The position numbers were made by a program, and so were the translations under genes. A DNA stretch of 64,000 bases from CALABS01 sp050260775 (GTDB taxonomy: Bacteria > Pseudomonadota > Alphaproteobacteria > Rhodospirillales > Magnetospirillaceae): assembly GCA_050260775.1 (NCBI GenBank), contig JBLNCP010000022.1:124001-188000 (forward strand), written 5' to 3'. How positions within the stretch are numbered: the first letter of the stretch is position 1; the number at the start of each line of letters is the position of its first letter. The notes below the pieces were generated by a model that worked only from the letters and a program-made list of their open reading frames with translations, did no database searches and had not been told where the DNA came from. Shown here piece by piece: positions 38,386 to 47,296 of the stretch.

Positions 38386-38763
38386 ATGAACTGGTTGCTG
38401 TTTCCGGCCGTTTGCGTTGCGCTTGCCGCGTGCTCCGGCGGCTACACCCCACCGGCGCCAGGCCAGGCGCCCGGCTGGCCGCAGCCGGAAGTGCCGCGCT
38501 CGCACATGGCGATCCCTCTGCCCTACACCAATACCTATCTCCCGCCCGGGCAGGTGCAGCAGATGCCGGCGGTGGCGCCCGGAGAGAACCCGCCTTACGC
38601 CGTGCGGGGCGGTGTCGTCGGGGCGCCGACGCCAACCGGTGGTCCGGCGGCGGCCGCGGGCCAGCCCGCCTGCCATGCCGTGCCGACGGTCACCGTCGAG
38701 GGCAAGTCGGCGAGCACCGTGTGCCCCAATCCGGACGGCAGTTGGTCCTACATCGCCGACTGA
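38386..38763 (+). CDS. small proline-rich lipoprotein
   Basis: 125 aa, with lipobox Cys16 (VALAACSGG) and AGGAGG directly upstream. The mature part is proline-rich (PPAPGQAPGWPQPEVPR) and ends with two Cys in a short domain (PACHAVPT, STVCPNPDGSW). It is the last gene of the envelope operon. No family recognised. Confidence 0.65.
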   Translation: MNWLLFPAVCVALAACSGGYTPPAPGQAPGWPQPEVPRSHMAIPLPYTNTYLPPGQVQQMPAVAPGENPPYAVRGGVVGAPTPTGGPAAAAGQPACHAVPTVTVEGKSASTVCPNPDGSWSYIAD

Positions 38764-38765
38764 CA

Positions 38766-38963
38766 TCACTTCGAACGCAGGCGATTGATCCCGAGAAGGG
38801 CGGCAAACACGGCGAAGGCGACGAGGCTGGCGACCAGGGACAGGCCCGCCAGCTTCAAGCCCAGCCACATGCCGCCGAACACCACCGCCAGCAGCGCCAC
38901 CACGCCGGCCGCCAGCGGCAGCCAGGGAAAGCCGGTCTCCTGGAGCTTCACGTTTTCAGGCAT
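38766..38963 (-). CDS. small two-helix membrane protein
   Basis: 65 aa from the ATG at 38963, preceded by AGGAGGT. Two hydrophobic helices (LPLAAGVVALLAVVFGGMWL and LSLVASLVAFAVFAALLG) end in a basic RLRSK tail. Convergent with the lipoprotein, 2 bp apart. Function unknown. Confidence 0.65.
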   Translation of the reverse strand: MPENVKLQETGFPWLPLAAGVVALLAVVFGGMWLGLKLAGLSLVASLVAFAVFAALLGINRLRSK

Positions 38964-39100
38964 CCGACACCTCCTATCGATCAGGATGTGGGAAGCGGGC
39001 GGATGCATGACGGGGCGCGAATAAGGGGGAGGCGGTAACCGCGCCTTAACCGTAACCGTGCTATCGATAATGACGGGCGATCCAGAATGGGAGCCGTGTC

Positions 39101-39301
39101 ATGTCGAGAATGATCCCGCGGAACCGTGTCCCCGCCATTGCCGCCTGGCTGGCCGACCAGGGCCACGACCTGCTTACCGCCCCCCAATCCCTAGTCCAAT
39201 TGGCCCTCGAAGATCCTCGCATGCAGATGCCGGAGATCGGTGAGCGGCCTGCCGATCCTCATGACCGTCGCCGTGAGGAGTCATGGTCGTGGTGGTTCTA
39301 G
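39101..39301 (+). CDS. small hypothetical protein
   Basis: 66 aa; GGGAG lies about 10 bases before the ATG. The N-terminal 45 residues look like a compact helical unit (AIAAWLADQGHDLL, LVQLALED); the C-terminus is charged with a Trp-rich end (SWSWWF). No family recognised, and it is short enough that chance is possible. Confidence 0.45.
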   Translation: MSRMIPRNRVPAIAAWLADQGHDLLTAPQSLVQLALEDPRMQMPEIGERPADPHDRRREESWSWWF

Positions 39302-39352
39302 CAACCCGCAGCTAGTCTTGCCTGAATACTGAGGCGCACCTCGGTGTACGCT

Positions 39353-39394
39353 CGGCGTTGACAAGCGGGGCCTGCTTGACCACTGTCAACGCCG
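39353..39394. promoter_or_regulatory. perfect 11-bp inverted repeat upstream of an HTH gene
   Basis: CGGCGTTGACA at 39353-39363 and its exact reverse complement TGTCAACGCCG at 39384-39394 lie 20 bp apart, ending 18 bp before the ATG at 39413. A further half-like CCGTTGACGG follows at 39393-39402. This is a likely operator, possibly for the HTH protein it precedes. Confidence 0.6.
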
Positions 39395-39412
39395 CCGTTG
39401 ACGGGGGCGCCG

Positions 39413-40360
39413 ATGAACCTGCTTGATCTCATGACCCAGGGAGCCGATCCCGAGGACCTTGTCCTCGAACGGCTCGAGACCGTGGTCGCGCTCTACGATT
39501 CCGATGACGATTCCGTCCAGGATGAGGCGCTTGCCCGCGCCATCGGCATCTGCGGCAAGCAATGGGGCGGTTACAAGGCGGGCATGGAAGCCTTGGCCAA
39601 GCGGGTGGAAGCCCGCTCCGATGACCCGATTTCCGCCAGCCTGGATGGCCTTCGCCTAAGGGAGGAGGCCGAGGACCCCGGGGCGCTTATCCGCGCGGCC
39701 CGCAGCCGGCGTCTCGAAGCAAATCGCGAGGACCGGGAGCGCGCGGCGGTAATCGCCCGTTACGGCAGCCTGGAACAGGCGCTGGCGCCCACCGCCCTGG
39801 AACGCATGTTCATCGATGCCGCGATTCATCTCGTTGACGGCGAGGACGGTGAGGTCGACGCCTGGTCGTCGCTGGCCGGCTGGTCCCTGCCGTGGCATCC
39901 GGTGCCGGCGCCCCTCCGCGCGGCCGTTGCCGCCGCTTGTCCGCTCCCTGCCACCGTCACCGATGCCCGCGACGAGGTGCTGAGCTGGGAAGCGCGCCGC
40001 CGCGAACTCGACCTGCTGTCCGGTGGACCCGGCGCCGCCGCGCTTCCCACCGCTTGCGCCGCCCGCTGGCGTGTGGTCGAGGAAATGTGGCGCCGCGATC
40101 TCCCGGTCCGGGGAGCGGCCGAACTGGAGGCCCGCCTGGAGTACTGGTCAAGCCGCGGCGGCGATGACGGTGCCGGCTATGCCGTTGTTTTGGGTGACCT
40201 CCGTGCGGTCATGGCGGCGGGTGGGCTGCAACGCCCCTCCGAGGGGACCAAGGAAAGGGCCCGCCGGCTCAAGGCGGAAAATCCGGATTGGTCGCTGGCC
40301 CGCATCGGCAAGGTGCTGGGGATCAGTCGCCAGGCGGTGCACAAGCACTTGAAGGGCTGA
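39413..40360 (+). CDS. hypothetical protein with C-terminal helix-turn-helix
   Basis: 315 aa. The last 30 residues are a clean HTH (SLARIGKVLGISRQAVHKHL). The rest is helical, acidic at the N-terminus, with no recognised domain. The in-frame TTG five codons upstream is not preferred. The perfect inverted repeat ending 18 bp upstream suggests autoregulation. Function unknown. Confidence 0.65.
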   Translation: MNLLDLMTQGADPEDLVLERLETVVALYDSDDDSVQDEALARAIGICGKQWGGYKAGMEALAKRVEARSDDPISASLDGLRLREEAEDPGALIRAARSRRLEANREDRERAAVIARYGSLEQALAPTALERMFIDAAIHLVDGEDGEVDAWSSLAGWSLPWHPVPAPLRAAVAAACPLPATVTDARDEVLSWEARRRELDLLSGGPGAAALPTACAARWRVVEEMWRRDLPVRGAAELEARLEYWSSRGGDDGAGYAVVLGDLRAVMAAGGLQRPSEGTKERARRLKAENPDWSLARIGKVLGISRQAVHKHLKG

Positions 40361-40533
40361 GGCCTCGCCCTTGCATAAAATTTTTTGCATTTTGCCTGAA
40401 GAACCAATTGGGGTAAGGGCTTAACCCTGGTCCTTAATCTTCCGTAGAAGGCCGAGAGTCCTTTGCCCGGATGGTTTATCGCCCTGGTCGGAGTCACACT
40501 TTGGTCCAAGGGAAACCTTCCGGACATTCGACC

Positions 40534-40734
40534 ATGGACCGCTGCCATATCTGCGCCGCCCCCATTCCGCATCATGACCACGAGTGCCGCGTGCACAGCG
40601 ACCTCAGGCTGTTCCGGCGGGTCTATACCAGGCTGATGAGCGAAGGGCGCAATCCGGGCCTGCAGGCTAATCTGGCGCGCCAGCTCGAACGACACGGCGG
40701 CCCCGGCCAAGAAGATTTGGCGGCGGTCGGCTGA
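40534..40734 (+). CDS. small protein with Cys/His cluster
   Basis: 66 aa from the ATG at 40534; an ATG 21 codons earlier is possible. The N-terminus has CHICAAPIPHHDHEC, two Cys pairs with intervening His that could bind zinc. The rest is basic. The 173-bp gap before it holds only AT-rich sequence (TGCATAAAATTTTTTGCA). No family recognised. Confidence 0.5.
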   Translation: MDRCHICAAPIPHHDHECRVHSDLRLFRRVYTRLMSEGRNPGLQANLARQLERHGGPGQEDLAAVG

Positions 40735-40779
40735 CGTCCTATTGTCGCCGGAGAGCGCCACCGAAATTCGGACGTCACC

Positions 40780-41367
40780 ATGCTTAGAATTTGGTTTGCA
40801 GTCGCGGCCCTGCTGGTCGTGTCCTGGCCGGCCGCTGCCCAGTTGATGGAAGTCCTCACCGCACCGAAGACCTTGATCGACCGGGCCATCGAGGCTCGTT
40901 CAGCCCCTGACATCGCCAAGGACAATGAGATCGTCTTCAAGGTGAACCGCGTCATGGCCGACCTCGGCACCCTTAAGGCTTCGACAGAGATTTACGAGCA
41001 GCGTCTGCTGGTGACCGGCACCTTTGATGACAAGTCGGCCTATGAGCGGTTCGAGAAAGGGGTGCGGGCCGTTCTTGGCATCCGCAAGCTCTATTGGCAC
41101 GTTGCCTACATCCCCAAGGCGGACGATCGGCGCAAGGGCATGCTTGATTGGGGTGACGTGACCCTTATGGCGACCAAGGCGCAGGCGCGCTTGGTCGGGA
41201 CCAAGGGGGTGGCCGATGTCAACTTCCGCGTCACGGCCGATGCCTTCGGCACACTCTACCTGTTGGGACGTGCCCGCTCCACCGAGGAGGCGCGCAAGGC
41301 GTTGGCGCGCGCCCGTGATGGAAGCGGCGTGCGCAAGGTGATGGACTACGTCGAGGTTCGGCCGTGA
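40780..41367 (+). CDS. exported BON-domain protein
   Basis: 195 aa with a signal peptide (AALLVVSWPAAAQ). Two BON-like units are visible: RVMADLGTLKASTEIYEQRL with LLVTGTF, and ARLVGTKGVADVNFRVTADA with LYLLGRARSTEEARKAL. BON proteins attach to envelope phospholipid. It is coupled by a GTGA overlap to a tiny membrane protein downstream. Confidence 0.7.
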   Translation: MLRIWFAVAALLVVSWPAAAQLMEVLTAPKTLIDRAIEARSAPDIAKDNEIVFKVNRVMADLGTLKASTEIYEQRLLVTGTFDDKSAYERFEKGVRAVLGIRKLYWHVAYIPKADDRRKGMLDWGDVTLMATKAQARLVGTKGVADVNFRVTADAFGTLYLLGRARSTEEARKALARARDGSGVRKVMDYVEVRP

Positions 41368-41522
41368 AGGCGGCGGCCAAGCCCTTGCTCTTTCTCGGGT
41401 CCGCCGCGGTCCTCGCGCTGTTCGCCCCGGTCCTCGACTTCCGCTACCTTGCCGGTGGAGTCGTCATCCTGGTCGGGCTGGGCCTGATCGACTTGTTCCA
41501 ATCCCTGCGTCGACGCAGGTAA
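41364..41522 (+). CDS. very small membrane protein coupled to the BON gene
   Basis: 52 aa from a GTG that overlaps the BON stop (GTGA). Two hydrophobic helices (LLFLGSAAVLALFAPVLDF and LAGGVVILVGLGLIDLF) and an Arg-rich end (SLRRRR). The overlap and clean topology argue it is real. Function unknown. Confidence 0.55.
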   Translation: MKAAAKPLLFLGSAAVLALFAPVLDFRYLAGGVVILVGLGLIDLFQSLRRRR

Positions 41523-41624
41523 CTCCCTCCCATGCGCTCCGCGTCCCCCCATCCCGGGTGATGGCCGGGCCGCGGGGAGGCCCCGACATCCATCGGACCA
41601 AGCCAAAGGATGGGGAGTTGGCAC

Positions 41625-42020
41625 ATGGTCTATGAAGGTGGATGCCGGTGTGGCTTTGTACGCTACCGGATCGAGGGCGAGCCGTTGTCGGCGGGCTATT
41701 GCCATTGCCGGATGTGCCGGCGCGCCGCCGGAGCACCGGTGGTGGCGTGGGTGGCGTTCCGGCGCGGGGAGTTTCGTTTCGTCAAGGGCATGCCGGCCGC
41801 GTTCCAGGCCTCCAGCCGCGCCATCCGAAGGTTCTGCCCGGATTGCGGGACAGTCGTCGCCTTCGAATACTCGGGCAGTACCGAAACGGTCGACGTGACG
41901 ATCGCCAGCCTGGATGATCCCGCCTGCACCCAGGCGATCTACGAAATCTGGTCATCGAGCACGCTGCCGCCGCGCGACGAGCGTATCGGGGGCTATCCGG
42001 CCCCCGGACGGTCTCACTAG
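41625..42020 (+). CDS. GFA-family (CENP-V-like) zinc protein
   Basis: 131 aa from the ATG at 41625; an ATG five codons earlier is possible. Cysteines in GGCRCG, CHCRMCRR and FCPDCG match the zinc sites of the glutathione-dependent formaldehyde-activating (GFA) family. Most such proteins have no proven activity. Its stop overlaps the convergent argE-like stop. Confidence 0.85.
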   Translation: MVYEGGCRCGFVRYRIEGEPLSAGYCHCRMCRRAAGAPVVAWVAFRRGEFRFVKGMPAAFQASSRAIRRFCPDCGTVVAFEYSGSTETVDVTIASLDDPACTQAIYEIWSSSTLPPRDERIGGYPAPGRSH

Positions 42021-43189
42021 CGTGCCATCCAGCCCATGAGCCGCCGCAAGAAATGCTCGCATCGGGCCAATTGCCCGAGTTCGATGAATTCGTCGGGCTT
42101 GTGAGCCTGGAGGATGCTGCCCGGCCCGCACACCACAGCGGGAATGCCCGCCAGCTGGAACAATCCCGCCTCCGTCGTGAAGCTGACCCGTGCGGGATCG
42201 TGTTCCCCGGACAGTTCGCAGGCAAGGCGGGCGGCCACGTCGTCTTCCCGGGCGATGAGGCCGGCGGTGACGTTGTACTCGTCGAACATGATGCCGGAGG
42301 CGGGATCGACGGCCAGCATTTCGGGGACCAGGTCCTGGGCCCAGCCGCGGACCTCGGCCATCAGCGTTTCGACGTCCTGGGTGGGCAGGTTGCGAAACTC
42401 GAACTCGAACGAACAGTCACGCGGCACGATGTTGAGGGCGGTGCCGCCCCGGATCATCCCGGTGTGAACAGTGGTGTAGGGGGGGTCGTAGCCGCGATCG
42501 AACGGACCGGTTTCGCGGATCCTGCGCTGCATCTGCCGCAGGCGGGACACGAGTTCCGCCGCGACCTCGACCGCGTTGACCCCCTGGTGATTGAGGGCGG
42601 AGTGGCATTCCTTGCCGTGGACATGGCAGCGGACGCTTTTCTTCCCCTTGTGGCCGATGATCACTTTCATCTCGGTGGGCTCGCCGACCAGGCAGAGGCG
42701 TGGCCGCACCGGCACGTTGGCCAGATCGTCGATCAGCCGGCGCACGCCGACGCAGCCGACTTCCTCGTCGTAGGAGAAGGCGAAGTGGATGGGCATGGAC
42801 AAGGGGGCCGCGGCAAATTCCGGCGCCATTGCCAGGCAGGCGGCGATGAAGCCCTTCATGTCTGCCGCGCCGCGGCCAAGCAGTCGGTCGTCGCGCAGGA
42901 CCGCCGCAAAGGGATCGCTGGACCAGTCCTGGCCGTCGACCGGGACAACATCGGTGTGACCAGACAAGATTACGCCCGGGATGTCGTCCTGGCCAATTGT
43001 CGCAAAGAGGTTCGCCTTTTCCTGCCGATCATCGAAAGTGATGCGCACAGATGCACCCAGGCTTTCGAGATAGTCAGCGGCCCACTGTATTAGTTGAAGG
43101 TTCGACTTGTAGCTGGTAGTATCGAAGCCAATCAGTCGCCGGAGCATTTCGACGCTTTGAGGCGGTTGGTACGGGCGTGAGGTATTCAC
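42017..43189 (-). CDS. argE: acetylornithine deacetylase (ArgE-type, M20 family)
   Basis: About 390 aa. M20 metal and catalytic residues are present: SGHTDVVPVDG, GRGAADMKGF, DEEVGCVG, VGEPTEMKV and the late QAHKPDEF His. It removes the acetyl group from N-acetylornithine in arginine synthesis, though other N-acyl substrates are possible. The start is uncertain: the frame stays open to 43318, but its first 40 residues look non-coding, and a GTG at 43189 is taken here. Convergent with the GFA gene. Confidence 0.82.
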   Translation of the reverse strand: MNTSRPYQPPQSVEMLRRLIGFDTTSYKSNLQLIQWAADYLESLGASVRITFDDRQEKANLFATIGQDDIPGVILSGHTDVVPVDGQDWSSDPFAAVLRDDRLLGRGAADMKGFIAACLAMAPEFAAAPLSMPIHFAFSYDEEVGCVGVRRLIDDLANVPVRPRLCLVGEPTEMKVIIGHKGKKSVRCHVHGKECHSALNHQGVNAVEVAAELVSRLRQMQRRIRETGPFDRGYDPPYTTVHTGMIRGGTALNIVPRDCSFEFEFRNLPTQDVETLMAEVRGWAQDLVPEMLAVDPASGIMFDEYNVTAGLIAREDDVAARLACELSGEHDPARVSFTTEAGLFQLAGIPAVVCGPGSILQAHKPDEFIELGQLARCEHFLRRLMGWMAR

Positions 43190-43391
43190 CTGAAGCACTC
43201 TTTTCGTCGATGGGCCGAGTTTTCGTCGATGAGCTGAATTGGATGCTTCCGTCAGATCCGCAGGATCATAGAGGGTGGGGTGGACCGCGTCACGAGGTGC
43301 GGTTATACGTTCGCGCAACGTTTGTTAGGTAAGCTTGAAGGGGTGGGCCGTTCAATGGGCAGAGACGGCCCCGGCCTTGGATAGGGTAGGG

Positions 43392-45128
43392 ATGAGCCAA
43401 AGCGGTTCCGCGGGAGACGTCCGGCGGCAGAAATTTTCGCTGAGCGCATTGTCCACGCTGAAGTCGAACATGTTCGATCTCGGCGTTGCCTCGGTATTCC
43501 TGAACGTGCTCGGTCTGGCCCTGCCCATGTCGCTGCTGCAGGTCTACGACCGCATCCTGCCGAACAAGTCGACGGGGACCATGGTCCTGCTGCTGGGTGG
43601 CGTGCTCGGCGCGCTGCTGATGGAGTCCATCCTCAACTTCGGTCGTTCATACATCACCGGCTGGGTCGGGGCGCGGTTCGAGCACAAGGCCGGCGTCACG
43701 GCGATGGAGCGTCTCATGCTCGCCGGCATCGACGACTTCGAGAAGGAGGGGGCGGGCGTCCATCTCGAGCGCATGAACTCGCTGGTGACCGTCCGCGATT
43801 TCTATGCCGGCCAGGCGCTGTTGACGCTGCTCGACCTGCCCTTCGCCATCTTCTATCTCAGTCTCGTCGCCTTGATGGGCGGCGTCCTGGTGCTGGTGCC
43901 GATCGTCTTGCTGGTGGCCTTCGGGCTGAGCGCTCTCAAAGTCGGGACCCGGCTGCGCGACGCCATCGAAAAGCGCATGACCGCTGATGACCGCCGGTTC
44001 AATTTCATCATTGAAGTGCTGGGCGGCATTCACAGCGTCAAGGCGATGGCGATGGAATCAGCCATGGTGCGGCGCTACGAGCGGCTCCAGGAGGGATGCG
44101 CCGAAGGCTATCACAACGTCGCTTTGAAGAGCGCGAACGCCCTGGGCGTCTCCTCGTTCTTCTCGCAACTGACCATGATCTCCGTAGCGGCGTTCGGCAG
44201 CATGGTCGTGGTCCACGGCGACATGACCACCGGCGGCCTCGCCGCGTGCTCGCTGCTCGCCGGTCGTGCGATGGCGCCGATCCAGAAGGCTCTGGGCGTG
44301 TGGACGCGGTTCCAGACCTTCGTGCTGGCGCGCGACCGCCTGAACGCCCTGTTCACCATGCCGGCCGAGGCCCCGCCCGGCTTGCCGCGCCTGCCGGCGG
44401 TGAAGGGGCGCCTGGAGATGGAGGGCGTGAGCTTCCGTTACGGAGAAAAGGCTCCGTGGATTATCGAGGATGCGTCCATCTCCATCGAGGAGGGCGAATG
44501 CGTCTGCATTTCAGGCGGCAACGGGTCGGGCAAGACCTCGCTGCTGGCCCTCATGCAGGGCGCCTTGCGGCCGGTCCGGGGCCGGGTGCAAATAGACGGC
44601 CAGGACATCTCCGGTTTCGAGCCCCAGAGCGTGCGCGACCAGGTGGCCTATCTGCCCCAGTCGGGGGTGCTATTTCAGGGCACGATTCTCCAGAACATCA
44701 CCATGTTCCGTCCGGAACTCGACGACGTCGCCATCGAGACCGCCGGGTTGCTGGGATTGGATGAGGTGGTGGCCACCATGGCCATGGGCTTCGACACCCC
44801 CGTCGGCGACGGCGCCTACGATTCCCTGCCGCGCGGCATCAAACAGCGCATCGCCATCGCCCGCGCCCTGCTGAACAACCCTCGCATCGTCCTGTTCGAC
44901 GAAGCCAATACGGCCGTCGATTCGGCCGGCGACAACTTCCTGCGAGTCTGGTTGGAGCGGGCCAAGGGCAAGCGTACCCTGATCCTGGTCACCCATCGCC
45001 CGTCGCTGGTCAAGCTGGCCGACAGCGTCTATGACCTCGAGGGAGGCCGCCTGACCCGGCGTGCCCCCAAGGACGAGCGGCCGCAGCCGGCAGGCCCGCG
45101 GTTGCTTCCGCAGGGGAGTCCGGCATGA
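43392..45128 (+). CDS. type I secretion ABC transporter, permease-ATPase (first of two)
   Basis: 578 aa from the ATG at 43392. An N-terminal region with about six membrane helices precedes an ABC ATPase with Walker A GGNGSGKTS near residue 380 and Walker B IVLFDEANTAVD. The signature motif LSGGQ reads LPRGIKQR near 477, which is degenerate. It overlaps the next ABC gene by four bases, so the two likely form a heterodimer. With the HlyD protein it would export a protein substrate in one step; no substrate gene or TolC is in the window. Confidence 0.85.
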   Translation: MSQSGSAGDVRRQKFSLSALSTLKSNMFDLGVASVFLNVLGLALPMSLLQVYDRILPNKSTGTMVLLLGGVLGALLMESILNFGRSYITGWVGARFEHKAGVTAMERLMLAGIDDFEKEGAGVHLERMNSLVTVRDFYAGQALLTLLDLPFAIFYLSLVALMGGVLVLVPIVLLVAFGLSALKVGTRLRDAIEKRMTADDRRFNFIIEVLGGIHSVKAMAMESAMVRRYERLQEGCAEGYHNVALKSANALGVSSFFSQLTMISVAAFGSMVVVHGDMTTGGLAACSLLAGRAMAPIQKALGVWTRFQTFVLARDRLNALFTMPAEAPPGLPRLPAVKGRLEMEGVSFRYGEKAPWIIEDASISIEEGECVCISGGNGSGKTSLLALMQGALRPVRGRVQIDGQDISGFEPQSVRDQVAYLPQSGVLFQGTILQNITMFRPELDDVAIETAGLLGLDEVVATMAMGFDTPVGDGAYDSLPRGIKQRIAIARALLNNPRIVLFDEANTAVDSAGDNFLRVWLERAKGKRTLILVTHRPSLVKLADSVYDLEGGRLTRRAPKDERPQPAGPRLLPQGSPA

Positions 45129-47293
45129 CCGCGGCCGTGCATGGCGCCCATCCGCCCAAGCCCAACGCCCATGCGATCGAGCTTTACGAGCAGCAACTGG
45201 CGCAGAACGCGCTGGGCGGCTTCGCGGCTGCCTCGGACCTGGCCGCGTGCATGCTGCCCCTGCTCAAGGCCTTGAACTGGAAAGGCCATCCCCGCAACGT
45301 CGCGGAATCGCTGCCGCACTTCGCCAACGACCTGGACCTTACGGGCCTTCGCAACGTGATGGCCCATCTCAATTATTCCAGCCGGCCGATGCGGCTCAAC
45401 CTGGCGACACTCGATCCGCGCCTCGCGCCGTGCCTGTTCCTGCCCGACAACGGCCATGCCCTGGTCGTCAAGAGCATCAACGGCGACCGCTTCGAGGTGT
45501 TCGATAGTGCCAAGGGGGCCGCCGACACCCTGGAGCGGCCGGTAATGCGGGGGACGGCCTTCCTGTTCAGCCCGCTGTCCGCCGATGCCGCCCCCTTGAA
45601 GATCGGCTGGTTCCGGACCGTGCTCGACCGCTTCCGGCCGCTGTTCTGGCAGGCCTTCTTCGTCACGCTGCTGTTGAACGTGGCGTCGCTGGGGACGCCG
45701 CTGTTCGTGATGTCGGTCTACGACAAGGTGATCGGGACGGGGTCGCTGTCGATGCTGGCGTCCCTGGCCATCGGCGTCGGTATGGCCCTGGTCTTCGATG
45801 CCATCCTCAGGATGGTCCGCGCCCGCATCCTCGCCTTCATCGGCGCGCGGCTCGACAACATCATGGGCAACAACATCTTCCAGCATATCCTGTCGCTGCC
45901 GCCCGGCTTCACCGAGCGCGCCACCATCGGCGCCCAGGTGGCCCGTATCAAGGACTTCGAGTCGGTCCGCGAGTTCTTTACCGGCCCGCTGGCGACGGTG
46001 TTCATGGAGCTGCCATTCGCGATCTTCTATTTCGCAGTCATCTTCCTGCTGGGCGGTGTCCTCGCCCTGGTTCCGGTGATCGCCACGCTGCTGTTCGTGA
46101 TCGCGGGCTGGGTGGTGCTGCCGGTCGTAAAGAAGAACGTATCGGGCGCCTCCCGCGCCGCGTCGCGGCGCCAGGAATTCCTGGTGGAGACCCTAGGCAA
46201 GATGCGGGCGGTTAAGCTGTCGGCCGGCGAGCACATGTGGATCAGGCGCTACCGCGACATGTCGGCGCGCGCCGCCTATGGCGGGTTCAAGAACGGCATC
46301 TTCGCCATCGTGATCACGACCATGTCCAACATCATGATCGTCAGCTCCGGCATGGCGACGATTGCGATCGGCGTGCTGGGCGTGATCGACGGCAACATGA
46401 CCATCGGATCGCTGATCGCCGCGATGATGCTGGTGTGGCGCGTACTGTCTCCGCTGCAGACCGCCTTTACGCTGATCCAGCGCGTCGAGCAGGTGAGGGG
46501 CTCGATCGGCCAGATCGATGCGCTGATGAACCTCAAGCCTGAACGCGATCCCAAAGCGATCGTCCAGCCTCTGAAGAACGTCAAGGGGCGGGTGGTCTTC
46601 TCGCGCGTCAGCCTGCGTTACTCGAACGACGCCGATCCGGCGCTGGTCGGCGTGTCGTTCGAAGTCGAACCGGGCGAGGTGGTGGCGGTGACCGGCCGCA
46701 ACGGCTCCGGCAAGTCGACCATCCTCAAGCTGTTGCTCGGCCTGTATGCGCCGCAAGCCGGCTCGATCCGGGTGGACAGCGCCGATATCCGCCAGATCGA
46801 TCCGATTGAACTGCGTCATGCCATGTCCTACGTGCCGCAGGTGTGCAACTTGTTCTTCGGCACCGTCGCCCAGAACCTGCGGCTGGCCCACCCGACCGCC
46901 ACCGACGCCGACATCCGCTGGGCGTGCGAGGTGGCCGATGTGTGGGACGAGATCAAGGCGCTTCCGCGTGGGCTGGAGACCAGGATCGGCGACGGCGCCA
47001 ACGACCACCTGTCCACCAGCTTCATTCAGAAATTGTCGCTTGCCCGCGGCTACCTCAAGCGGGCGCCGATCATGCTATTCGACGAGCCGGTCAACGGTCT
47101 CGATTTCGAGGGCGATCGCCAGTTCATGCAGGCCGTCGACATGTTCCGCGGCCAGTCCACCATCTTCATGGTGACGCACCGTCCCAGCCACCTGCGCTTT
47201 GCCGACCGGATTTTGGTGTTCGACGGCGGCTATCTGCGCCTTGCCGGCCCCGCCGACGAGGTCAGGGCGCGCATCCCTCCGGATCTGATCTGA
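45125..47293 (+). CDS. type I secretion ABC transporter with C39-like N-terminal domain (second of two)
   Basis: 722 aa. The N-terminal 140 residues resemble the C39-like domain of LapB/HlyB transporters (NGDRFEVFDSAKGAADTL); no catalytic Cys is seen where C39 peptidases need it, so this is a non-cleaving substrate-docking domain. Membrane helices follow, then an ABC ATPase with Walker A TGRNGSGKST near residue 529 and Walker B IMLFDEPVNGLD. Its signature motif is also degenerate (LSTSFIQK, near 627). ATGA overlap with the first ABC gene; 3 bp before hlyD. Confidence 0.85.
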   Translation: MTAAVHGAHPPKPNAHAIELYEQQLAQNALGGFAAASDLAACMLPLLKALNWKGHPRNVAESLPHFANDLDLTGLRNVMAHLNYSSRPMRLNLATLDPRLAPCLFLPDNGHALVVKSINGDRFEVFDSAKGAADTLERPVMRGTAFLFSPLSADAAPLKIGWFRTVLDRFRPLFWQAFFVTLLLNVASLGTPLFVMSVYDKVIGTGSLSMLASLAIGVGMALVFDAILRMVRARILAFIGARLDNIMGNNIFQHILSLPPGFTERATIGAQVARIKDFESVREFFTGPLATVFMELPFAIFYFAVIFLLGGVLALVPVIATLLFVIAGWVVLPVVKKNVSGASRAASRRQEFLVETLGKMRAVKLSAGEHMWIRRYRDMSARAAYGGFKNGIFAIVITTMSNIMIVSSGMATIAIGVLGVIDGNMTIGSLIAAMMLVWRVLSPLQTAFTLIQRVEQVRGSIGQIDALMNLKPERDPKAIVQPLKNVKGRVVFSRVSLRYSNDADPALVGVSFEVEPGEVVAVTGRNGSGKSTILKLLLGLYAPQAGSIRVDSADIRQIDPIELRHAMSYVPQVCNLFFGTVAQNLRLAHPTATDADIRWACEVADVWDEIKALPRGLETRIGDGANDHLSTSFIQKLSLARGYLKRAPIMLFDEPVNGLDFEGDRQFMQAVDMFRGQSTIFMVTHRPSHLRFADRILVFDGGYLRLAGPADEVRARIPPDLI

Positions 47294-47296
47294 GCC

